The notes beneath the pieces are model-generated. The model saw nothing but the letters and a program-made list of their open reading frames with translations. It was not told the DNA's origin and did not search any database. A stretch of DNA of 5,795 nt from an uncultured Rubrivivax sp. (GTDB taxonomy: Bacteria; Pseudomonadota; Gammaproteobacteria; Burkholderiales; Burkholderiaceae_C): the NCBI GenBank assembly GCA_937967345.1, contig CALBTN010000434.1:1-5795 (forward strand), in the 5' to 3' direction. A program made the translations under genes and the position numbers. This document shows, piece by piece, positions 1 through 5,536 of the stretch (the stretch's first letter is position 1; each line of letters opens with the position of its first letter).

Positions 1-1526
1 CGCAGGAACACCTCGCCGAACTGGCCGGCGCCGCCGCTTTGTTTCTTGTGGCGGTGGTGCCCTTCGGCATTGGCGGTGACGCTTTCGCGGTAGGCGATGC
101 GCGGCGGCTTGGTGTCGACCTCGAACTTGTAGACCTCGCGCAGCCGTTCCAGCAGCACGCGCAGGTGCAGCTCGCCCAGACCGTAGAGCACGGTTTCGTT
201 GGTGGCGGCCACGTGCTCGACCTTCAGGCACGGGTCTTCGGCCACCAGCTTGTTCAGGATCTCCCACATGCGCTGCTCGTCGCCGTGGCGCTTGGGGCGG
301 ATCGCCAGGCCGTGCACCGGCACCGGGAAGTCCAGCGGCTTCAGGTGGATGTGCTCGTCCTCGGCGGCGTCGTGCAGCACCGCGTCGAAATGCAGCTCGT
401 CGACCTTGGCCACCGCGACGATGTCGCCGGGCAGCGCGCGCGGCACCTCGACGCTGTCCTTGCCTTGCAGCATGAACAGGTGCGCCACCTTGAAGGGCTT
501 GCGGCCGTGGCCGACGTAGAGCTGGCTGCCCTGCGTCACCGTGCCTTGGTGCACGCGGAAGATGCCCAGCTTGCCGACGAAGGGGTCGGCGCTGATCTTG
601 AACACGTGCGCCAGCACGTGCCTGGCCGGGTCGGGTTCGGCGTGCATCGGCTTGGCGTCAGCGCCCTCGCCGTTGAGGAAGTCCGGCGGGTTGCTCTCGG
701 TCGGGTTGGGCAGCAGCTTGACGATGACGTCCAGCAGTTCGGCCACGCCGGCGCCGCTCTTGGCCGAGACGAAGCACACCGGGATCAGGTGGCCTTCGCG
801 CAGCGCCTGCTCCAGCGGCGCGTGCAGTTCCGACGCGTCGATGTCGCCGTCGTTCAGGTAGCGCTCGACGAAGTCGGCGTCGACCTCGACCACCTGCTCG
901 ACCAACGCGCGGTGCGCGGCGTCGACCGCGCCGAAGTCGCTGTGGCCTTCGCGGTTGTAGAAGCAGTCGACCACCTGGGTGCCGCCCGCATCGGGCAGGT
1001 TCAGGGCCAAGCATTCCTTGCCGAAGGTGGCCTGGATCTGTGCCAGCAGCCCGGGCAGGTCGACCCCCGGGGCGTCGATCTTGTTGACGATGATGATGCG
1101 GTCGAGGTGGCGCTCGGCCGCGTAGTCCATCATGCGCTGCGCCATCGGCTCGATGCCGTTGACCGCGCTGATCACCACCGCCGCGGTCTCCACCGCTTCG
1201 AGCGCCGGCAGCGACTGGCCCAGGAAGTCGGGCGCGCCCGGCGTGTCGATGAAATGCACGCGCGCGTCGCCGTGGTTCAGGTGCAGCACCGCGGCGCTGA
1301 GCGAATGCTGCATGCGCTTTTCCAGCGGGTCGAAGTCGCTGACGGTGCCGCCCTTGTCCAGCGCGCCCGGCGTGGCGATCATGCCGGCGCGGTGCAGCAG
1401 CGCTTCGGCCAGGCAGGTCTTGCCAGCAGCGGCGGCGCCGACCAGCGCCAGCGTGCGGATGCGGGCAACGGCGTCGGCGCCGCTTCGGGCGCCACTCGCG
1501 GCGCCGTTGGGGGCTGGGCTTGGCAT
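1..1526 (-). CDS. EF-G-like translational GTPase (FusA2 type), 3' end cut by window edge
   Basis: The first 508 residues are visible; the C-terminus lies beyond the left edge. Seen: P-loop GAAAAGKT at residues 30-37, G3 motif DTPG at 94-97, G4 motif NKID at 148-151, G5 SAK at 254-256, then EF-Tu-like domain II (around LGIFRVHQGTV) and domain III. The frame ends in the domain IV opening KKQSGGAGQFGEV at 494-506, diagnostic of EF-G. EF-Gs run about 680-700 residues, so some 180 are missing. The residue after DTPG is Ala98 instead of the catalytic His of canonical EF-G/EF-Tu, and the switch I RGIT motif is not conserved (Ser75 near the Thr position). This fits the secondary EF-G paralogue family (PRK12740-like), not the housekeeping fusA. 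Such paralogues are cytosolic and ribosome-associated, with poorly defined roles. The ATG at 1526 is chosen for its strong AAAGGAG site 7 nt upstream. It is divergent from the amidase. Confidence 0.95.
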   Translation of the reverse strand, partial: MPSPAPNGAASGARSGADAVARIRTLALVGAAAAGKTCLAEALLHRAGMIATPGALDKGGTVSDFDPLEKRMQHSLSAAVLHLNHGDARVHFIDTPGAPDFLGQSLPALEAVETAAVVISAVNGIEPMAQRMMDYAAERHLDRIIIVNKIDAPGVDLPGLLAQIQATFGKECLALNLPDAGGTQVVDCFYNREGHSDFGAVDAAHRALVEQVVEVDADFVERYLNDGDIDASELHAPLEQALREGHLIPVCFVSAKSGAGVAELLDVIVKLLPNPTESNPPDFLNGEGADAKPMHAEPDPARHVLAHVFKISADPFVGKLGIFRVHQGTVTQGSQLYVGHGRKPFKVAHLFMLQGKDSVEVPRALPGDIVAVAKVDELHFDAVLHDAAEDEHIHLKPLDFPVPVHGLAIRPKRHGDEQRMWEILNKLVAEDPCLKVEHVAATNETVLYGLGELHLRVLLERLREVYKFEVDTKPPRIAYRESVTANAEGHHRHKKQSGGAGQFGEVFL

Positions 1527-1533
1527 GGTCTGT

Positions 1534-1540
1534 CTCCTTT
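1534..1540 (-). promoter_or_regulatory. Shine-Dalgarno site of the EF-G-like gene
   Basis: On the minus strand this reads AAAGGAG, seven bases before the ATG at 1526. It is the best ribosome-binding match in the divergent region and fixes the start of the EF-G-like gene. Confidence 0.8.
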
Positions 1541-1563
1541 GCGGCGTGCAGTCGCCTTTGCGG
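1536..1563. repeat. Two direct copies of CCTTTGCGG, 19 bp apart
   Basis: CCTTTGCGG occurs at 1536-1544 and again at 1555-1563. The first copy covers most of the EF-G-like gene's Shine-Dalgarno sequence. The second lies in the spacer of the dyad at 1546-1574. Seen directly. Whether it is a protein-binding site, a decoy ribosome site in a hairpin loop, or chance cannot be told from one sequence. Confidence 0.4.
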
Positions 1564-1574
1564 TCCGACTGTAC
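1546..1574. promoter_or_regulatory. Imperfect inverted repeat in the divergent intergenic region (operator or leader hairpin candidate)
   Basis: The arms are GTGCAGTCG (1546-1554) and CGACTGTAC (1566-1574). Eight of nine positions are complementary and the ninth is a G-T pair. The spacer is 11 bp. The dyad starts 20 bp upstream of the EF-G-like start codon and ends 75 bp before the amidase start, so it could be an operator shared by the divergent genes or a hairpin in the 5' leader of the EF-G-like mRNA. I see no convincing sigma-70 -35/-10 pair on either strand between 1527 and 1649; the closest -10-like string is TACAGT on the minus strand, without a good -35. Confidence 0.35.
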
Positions 1575-1639
1575 CCGCGCGCTGCCCGCCGCTGCCAGCG
1601 CCGGGGCCTGCTAGGCTGACCGTCTTTGCCGCCACCCCC

Positions 1640-1643
1640 GAGG
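1640..1643 (+). promoter_or_regulatory. Shine-Dalgarno site deciding the amidase start
   Basis: GAGG lies six bases before the ATG at 1650. The in-frame TTG at 1626 has no comparable site and would add a proline-rich extension not expected for the family, so the ATG is preferred. Confidence 0.6.
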
Positions 1644-1649
1644 CCAGCG

Positions 1650-3092
1650 ATGCACGCCAGCGAACTGACCGGGCTCGACGCCTGCGCCTTGAGTGCCGCG
1701 ATCCACCGCCGCGAGGTCTCGGCGCGCGAGGTGATGCAGGCCTACCTGACGCGCATCGACGCGCTGAACCCGCAGGTCAACGCGCTGGTCGGGCTGCTGC
1801 CGCACGACGGCCTGCTGGCCCAGGCCGACGCACGCGACGCCCAACTCGCACGCGGCCACAGCCTGGGCTGGATGCACGGCTTCCCGATGGCGATCAAGGC
1901 ACTGTCGGCGGTGGCCGGGCTGCCGCTGAGCCTGGGATCGCCGCTGCTGGCGCGGCAGATCGCGCCGCACGATTCGCTGATGGTGGCGCGCATGAAGGCG
2001 GCCGGCGGCATCGTCATCGGCACGACCAACGTGCCCGAGTTCGGCCTGGGATCGCATACCTACAACAAGGTCTTCGGCACCACCCTGAACCCGTGGGACA
2101 TCACGCGCAGCGCTGGCGGCTCCAGCGGCGGCGCGGCGGTGTCTCTGGCCTTGCGGCTGCAGCCGGTGGCCGACGGCAGCGACATGATGGGCTCGCTGCG
2201 CAACCCCGCCGCGTGGAACAACGTCTTCGGCCTGCGCCCGGCCCAGGGGCGCGTGCCCTACAACCCGCACGCCGGCGACGGCTACGTCGCACTGCTCGGC
2301 ACCGAAGGCCCGATGGGCCGCAGCGTGCGCGACGTGGCGATGCTGCTGTCGGTGCAAGCGGGGTATGACGCGCGCCAGCCGCTGTCGATCGTGCAGGACG
2401 GCAGCGCCTTCGCCCAGCCGCTGCGGCCCGAGGCGCGAGGGCTGCGCATCGGCTGGCTCGCCGACCTGGACGGCTACCTGCCGTTCGAGCCGGGCATCGT
2501 GCCGCTGTGCGCAGCGGCACTGCGGCGCTTCGAGGCGCTGGGCGCACAGGTCGAGCCGCTGGCGCTGGGTTATTCCTGCGACGAGGTCTGGCAGACCTGG
2601 CTGACCTGGCGGCGCTTCCTGGTCGCCGGCACGCTCGGCCCGCTGGGCGCCGACCCGGCCAGACACGCGCAGCTCAAGCCCGAGGCGCAGTGGGAATACG
2701 ACCAGGGCCAGGGGCTGAGTGGCCCGCAGGTGTTCGCGGCCAGCGCCAACCGCACGCGCTTTTATCGCCACATGGTGAGCCTGTTCGAACGCTTCGACCT
2801 GCTGGCGCTGCCCAGCGCGCAGGTCTGGCCGTTCCCGGCCGAGTGGACCTGGCCGCGCGAGATTGCGGGCCGGACGATGGACACCTATCACCGCTGGATG
2901 GAAGTGGTCATCTACGCGACGCTGGCCGGGCTGCCGGCGATCAGCGTGCCGGCCGGTTTCAGCGCCGACGGCTTGCCGATGGGCCTGCAGTTGATCGGCC
3001 CGCCGCTGGGCGAAGGGGCGCTGCTGAATGCGGCGGCAGCCTACGAACAGAGCATCGGCGAGCTGCTCGCCAGGCGGCCGGTGTTGGGCTGA
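1650..3092 (+). CDS. Amidase signature (AS) family amidase
   Basis: 480 residues, a normal length for the family. It should hydrolyse a carboxamide to acid plus ammonia or amine, in the cytoplasm (no signal peptide seen). The complete Ser-cisSer-Lys triad is visible: Lys83 in FPMAIKAL, Ser158 in the glycine/serine-rich AGGSSGGA loop (155-162), and nucleophile Ser182 in DGSDMMGSLRNP. The Lys-Ser (75) and Ser-Ser (24) spacings equal those of FAAH (K142/S217/S241). The C-terminal part carries the usual GLPAISVPAGF and GLPMGLQLIGPP segments. Related enzymes range from simple aliphatic and aromatic amidases to GatA-like proteins. No gatB/gatC neighbour is present, so a GatCAB role is unlikely. The substrate cannot be read from sequence; the neighbouring importer and ACMSD operon make an aromatic or amino-acid-derived amide a reasonable guess. 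It is transcribed divergently from the EF-G-like gene and converges on the ACMSD gene. Confidence 0.95.
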   Translation: MHASELTGLDACALSAAIHRREVSAREVMQAYLTRIDALNPQVNALVGLLPHDGLLAQADARDAQLARGHSLGWMHGFPMAIKALSAVAGLPLSLGSPLLARQIAPHDSLMVARMKAAGGIVIGTTNVPEFGLGSHTYNKVFGTTLNPWDITRSAGGSSGGAAVSLALRLQPVADGSDMMGSLRNPAAWNNVFGLRPAQGRVPYNPHAGDGYVALLGTEGPMGRSVRDVAMLLSVQAGYDARQPLSIVQDGSAFAQPLRPEARGLRIGWLADLDGYLPFEPGIVPLCAAALRRFEALGAQVEPLALGYSCDEVWQTWLTWRRFLVAGTLGPLGADPARHAQLKPEAQWEYDQGQGLSGPQVFAASANRTRFYRHMVSLFERFDLLALPSAQVWPFPAEWTWPREIAGRTMDTYHRWMEVVIYATLAGLPAISVPAGFSADGLPMGLQLIGPPLGEGALLNAAAAYEQSIGELLARRPVLG

Positions 3093-3132
3093 GGCAGGTT
3101 CGCGATCAAGGCGCCGGAAGCAGCCTCAAGCC
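3087..3132. terminator. Weak candidate two-sided hairpin between convergent genes
   Basis: GGCTGAGGC (3087-3095) can pair with GCCTCAAGCC (3123-3132), giving nine base pairs with one bulged A and a 27-nt loop. Each arm contains a stop codon, one from the amidase and one from the ACMSD gene. There is no T-run on either side and the loop is long, so it is not a classical intrinsic terminator. It may serve both converging transcripts or be chance in GC-rich DNA. Confidence 0.22.
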
Positions 3133-4124
3133 GCCAACCCGAAGAACGCCGCCGCGTTGTCGCGCAGGATGCGCTGCTGGCCCTGCGCGCCGAGGAAATC
3201 GCAGGACTTGACCAGCGACCCCGGCTGCTGCTCGCCCAGCGGGAACGGCGCGTCGGTGCCGAGCATCACGTGGTCGCTGCCCATCACGTCGGTCAGCAGC
3301 TTCAGCGCACCGGGGTCGAACACCGCGCTGTCGGTGTACAGCCGCCGCGCGTAGCTCGACGGCGGGTTCGGGCAGTCCTTGCGCACGATGTCGCGGTGCT
3401 TCCAGGCGTTGTCGACGCGCCCCAGCGTGTAGGCGAAGCTGCCGCCGCCGTGCGCGAAGCAGATCTTCAGCGACGGCGGGATGCGCTCGAGCGCGCCCGA
3501 CAGGATCAGCGACAACATGCCCAGCTGCGTCTCGGCCGGCATCGCCACCAGCCACGGCAGCATCCACTGCTTCATGCGATCGGGCCCGCCCATCATGTCC
3601 CAGGGGTGCACGAACACGGGGATGGCGTTGTCGGCGCAGTAGATCAGGAAGTCGACCAGGTCCGGGTGGTCCAGGTCCTTCGCACCCATGTGGTTGCCGA
3701 TCTGCACGCCCACCGCGCCCTGGCCCATCGCGCGCTGGGCTTCGGCGCAGGCGAGCCGGGTGTCCTGCAGCGGCACCTGCGACAGCCAGCGCAGCCGCGT
3801 CGGATGGCCGGCGCAGTACTGCGCGGCCTTCTCGTTCATGCGCGCCGCCCAGTCGGCGGCTTGCGCCGCGTCCCAGGCGTAGCCGAACATCACCGGCGTG
3901 GCGCAGACGATCTGCAGCCGGATGCCGGCGGCGTCGAGCCCGCGCACACGCGCGTCGGCGTCCCACAGCTCGTCGTGCACCGGGCGGAACGGCTTGTCGC
4001 CGAGCATGATCTGGCCGGTCTTGCCGTCGGCGTCGACCGCCAGCCAGGGCGCGCGTTCGGGGTTCACCGCGTGCGCTTCGGCGCGGCTGATGCGGGGGAG
4101 AAAGTGCGAGTGGATGTCGATCAT
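3126..4124 (-). CDS. nbaD: 2-amino-3-carboxymuconate-6-semialdehyde decarboxylase (ACMSD-type amidohydrolase)
   Basis: 332 residues; bacterial ACMSD is about 334. It decarboxylates the ring-cleavage product of 3-hydroxyanthranilate to 2-aminomuconate semialdehyde in the kynurenine or 2-nitrobenzoate/anthranilate meta pathways. Metal ligands expected for the family are all visible: His5 and His7 (IDIHSHF), His173 (FVHPWDMMGG), His225 (CFAHGGGSF, the proposed general base) and Asp291 (MLGTDAPFPLG). Arg47 (KPFRPV) and Arg236 (LGRVDNAW) correspond to the substrate-carboxylate arginines recalled from the Pseudomonas fluorescens enzyme. MLPWLVAMPAETQL and SLILSGALERIP match ACMSD far better than other decarboxylating amidohydrolases such as gamma-resorcylate decarboxylase. 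The usual Tyr after the metal Asp is Ala292 here. The ATG at 4124 has GGAG six bases upstream; a longer open frame reaching 4310 would overlap the upstream gene. It is last in the livG-livF operon, 44 bp after the fusion gene. No ring-cleavage dioxygenase is in view, so the pathway is inferred. The symbol follows P. fluorescens usage. Confidence 0.92.
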   Translation of the reverse strand: MIDIHSHFLPRISRAEAHAVNPERAPWLAVDADGKTGQIMLGDKPFRPVHDELWDADARVRGLDAAGIRLQIVCATPVMFGYAWDAAQAADWAARMNEKAAQYCAGHPTRLRWLSQVPLQDTRLACAEAQRAMGQGAVGVQIGNHMGAKDLDHPDLVDFLIYCADNAIPVFVHPWDMMGGPDRMKQWMLPWLVAMPAETQLGMLSLILSGALERIPPSLKICFAHGGGSFAYTLGRVDNAWKHRDIVRKDCPNPPSSYARRLYTDSAVFDPGALKLLTDVMGSDHVMLGTDAPFPLGEQQPGSLVKSCDFLGAQGQQRILRDNAAAFFGLAA

Positions 4125-4130
4125 GGTTCG

Positions 4131-4134
4131 CTCC
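4131..4134 (-). promoter_or_regulatory. Shine-Dalgarno site deciding the ACMSD start
   Basis: On the minus strand GGAG lies six bases before the ATG at 4124, in the 44-bp gap after the fusion gene's stop. It supports this start over upstream in-frame codons that fall inside the fusion gene. Confidence 0.6.
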
Positions 4135-4168
4135 GGGCTCAGGGCTTGAAACGGGGGTTGGGCGCCGA

Positions 4169-5536
4169 TCAATGTGCGGCAGGGCCGTAGCCCAGCGGCG
4201 CCGGTGCCAGCGCGGTGATGCGGCGCAGCAGCGCTGGCGCATCGAGCGCGCCGGCGTCGGCTTGCAGCGGATCGGGGCGCTCGCGGAACTGCTGCTCGAT
4301 CAGCGCCCATTCGCTGCGCGGCAGCACGCGCCGGGCGATCGGCATCAGCTCGACCTCCTCGATGCGCAGGTGCTCGCGGTAGCGCACGATGAACTCGCTC
4401 GCCGCTTGCAGGAACACCGGCAGCTCGGCTGCGCCGCCCATTTCGGCGCGCGTGAGCTTTTGCTGCAGCGCGCGCAGTGCCTCGTCGCCCTTGACGTGCT
4501 GGCGCTGCAGCCGATCCAGCACCGCATCGGCCTCACTGGTGCGCGAGCGGATCGCCGGGAACAGGTACTGCTCTTCTTTCGGGTGGTGGTGGCGTTCGGG
4601 GAAGACGTCCAGGTAATGCAGGATCGCGTGCAGCGGCGCGGTCGGCAGCGGCTGCCGATCATCGGTGGTGCCGCGCAGCAGCGCCGCCATCGTGTCCAGC
4701 ACCGCGGTGATGGTGCGGTGCTCGACGTACAGCGTTTCCAGCAGCGTGGGTTCGCCGCCGGCCTCGGCCGGTGCGCTCACGTCCAGCGGCAGCGCCGGTG
4801 TCGCGCTCGTGTCCTCGTCGCCGCCGCCGGCCGACAGGTAGCGCTGCAGCACCGTGCGGTCGTTGCGCAGCTCGACCGAGCTGCCGCTCCACGCGACCTG
4901 GCCCTTCTCGACCACGTAGTGGTGATCGGCCAGCGCCAGCAGCGGCACCAGGTTCTTGTCGACCACCAGGATCGCCATGCCCTCGGACTTGATCTGCGCC
5001 AGCGCGGCCCAGATCTCCTGGCGGATCAGCGGCGACAGCCCCTCGGTGGCTTCGTCCAGGATCAGCAGCTCGGGGTTGGTCAGCAGCGCGCGGCCGATGG
5101 CCAGCATCTGCTGCTCGCCACCCGACAGCTGGTTGCCGAAGTTGCGCGCGCGTTCGGCCAGCCGCGGAAACACCTGGTGCACGCGCTGCACCGTCCACGG
5201 CGACTTGCTGCTGCCGTGCTGGCGCGCGGTGGCGACCAGGTTCTCGCGCACCGTCAGGTTCGGGAAGATCTGCCGGCCCTCGGGCACCAGCCCCAGCCCC
5301 AGCCGCGCCACCGCGTAGGGCGGCTTGCCCTGGATGGTCTGGCCCTTCCAGCGCACCTCGCCGAGCGTCGGCTTGACCAGCCCCATCACGCTCTTGATGG
5401 TGGTGGACTTGCCCATGCCGTTGCGGCCCAGCAGCGTGGTGCAGCGCCCGGGCTGCACCTGCAACCCCATGCCGAACAGCACCTGGCTCTTGCCATAGCC
5501 GGCCTCCAGGCCGCTAACTTCGAGCAACGCGGTCAT
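4169..5536 (-). CDS. livF: LivF-type ABC importer ATPase fused to a C-terminal hemerythrin/HHE domain
   Basis: 455 residues against about 235 for ordinary LivF. Residues 1-235 are a complete nucleotide-binding domain: Walker A GRNGMGKST (37-45), the LivF-typical VPEGRQIFPNLTV (84-96), signature LSGGEQQ (137-143), Walker B LLILDEATEG (157-166) and a switch region reading VVDKN (191-195), where many ABC proteins have the H-loop His. A linker rich in Gly, Ala, Pro and acidic residues follows (about 236-262). Residues 264-418 form a hemerythrin/HHE domain with likely metal ligands His273 (VEHR), His317 and Glu321 (HHPKE), His347 (RQHVKG) and His389 and Glu393 (EHLRIEE). Role of the first half: powering a branched-chain amino acid/amide/aromatic-acid importer at the inner membrane face. 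Role of the second half: probably binding a diiron centre to sense or react with O2, NO or iron (inference). Its start overlaps the livG stop as ATGA, with GAGGAG eight bases upstream, implying translational coupling. The frame is uninterrupted, so this is not an annotation merge. Confidence 0.94.
   Translation of the reverse strand: MTALLEVSGLEAGYGKSQVLFGMGLQVQPGRCTTLLGRNGMGKSTTIKSVMGLVKPTLGEVRWKGQTIQGKPPYAVARLGLGLVPEGRQIFPNLTVRENLVATARQHGSSKSPWTVQRVHQVFPRLAERARNFGNQLSGGEQQMLAIGRALLTNPELLILDEATEGLSPLIRQEIWAALAQIKSEGMAILVVDKNLVPLLALADHHYVVEKGQVAWSGSSVELRNDRTVLQRYLSAGGGDEDTSATPALPLDVSAPAEAGGEPTLLETLYVEHRTITAVLDTMAALLRGTTDDRQPLPTAPLHAILHYLDVFPERHHHPKEEQYLFPAIRSRTSEADAVLDRLQRQHVKGDEALRALQQKLTRAEMGGAAELPVFLQAASEFIVRYREHLRIEEVELMPIARRVLPRSEWALIEQQFRERPDPLQADAGALDAPALLRRITALAPAPLGYGPAAH
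4283..4747 (-). other. Hemerythrin/HHE metal-binding domain within the fusion
   Basis: Domain-level entry for fusion residues 264-418. The pattern H-(43)-HxxxE-(25)-H-(41)-HxxxE is that of a helical-bundle HHE domain. The gaps between ligand histidines (44, 30, 42) are close to those of YtfE/RIC-type proteins as recalled (45, 31, 44) and longer than in classical invertebrate hemerythrin. A second His four residues after the third ligand, as in oxygen-carrying hemerythrin, is absent (Asp351 is there). About 37 further residues follow, which I do not recognise with confidence. Confidence 0.85.
4962..5536 (-). other. Catalytic core of the LivF-type ATP-binding domain within the fusion
   Basis: Domain-level entry for fusion residues 1-192, from the N-terminus through Walker A, signature and Walker B to the start of the switch region. 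All motifs needed for ATP hydrolysis are present except the switch-region His, so this half looks functional and not like a decayed remnant. The domain continues to about residue 235. Confidence 0.85.

Noticed and set aside
1579..1601. Second inverted repeat GCGCTGCC / GCCAGCGC in the divergent region
   Set aside because: Only six uninterrupted pairs plus one, made of GC-rich strings that arise readily by chance in this composition.
39..1619. Plus-strand open frame of 526 residues
   Set aside because: It is antisense to the EF-G-like gene, which has P-loop, NKID and domain IV motifs in its own frame. The plus-strand product is a Val/Gln/Arg/His-rich composition with no motifs, a common by-product of GC-rich coding DNA.
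1626..1649. TTG start for the amidase at 1626
   Set aside because: No ribosome site precedes it and it would add a proline-rich stretch; the ATG at 1650 has GAGG at proper spacing.
1527..1649. Sigma-70 promoters for the divergent genes
   Set aside because: No -35/-10 pair with acceptable spacing on either strand; TACAGT and TAGGCT resemble -10 boxes only weakly.
1611..2891. Minus-strand open frame of 426 residues
   Set aside because: Antisense to the amidase, whose frame carries the full Lys-Ser-Ser triad. The opposite frame is Arg/Gln/Ala-rich with no recognisable domain.
3106..4242. Minus-strand open frame of 378 residues in a second frame over the ACMSD gene
   Set aside because: Arg/Ala/Pro-rich shadow frame; the metal-binding motifs of ACMSD lie in the other minus-strand frame.
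4125..4310. N-terminal extension of the ACMSD frame to 4310
   Set aside because: It would overlap the end of the livF-hemerythrin gene by about 140 bp, is Arg/Ala-rich, and bacterial ACMSD begins right before the first metal-binding HxH, as the 4124 start does.
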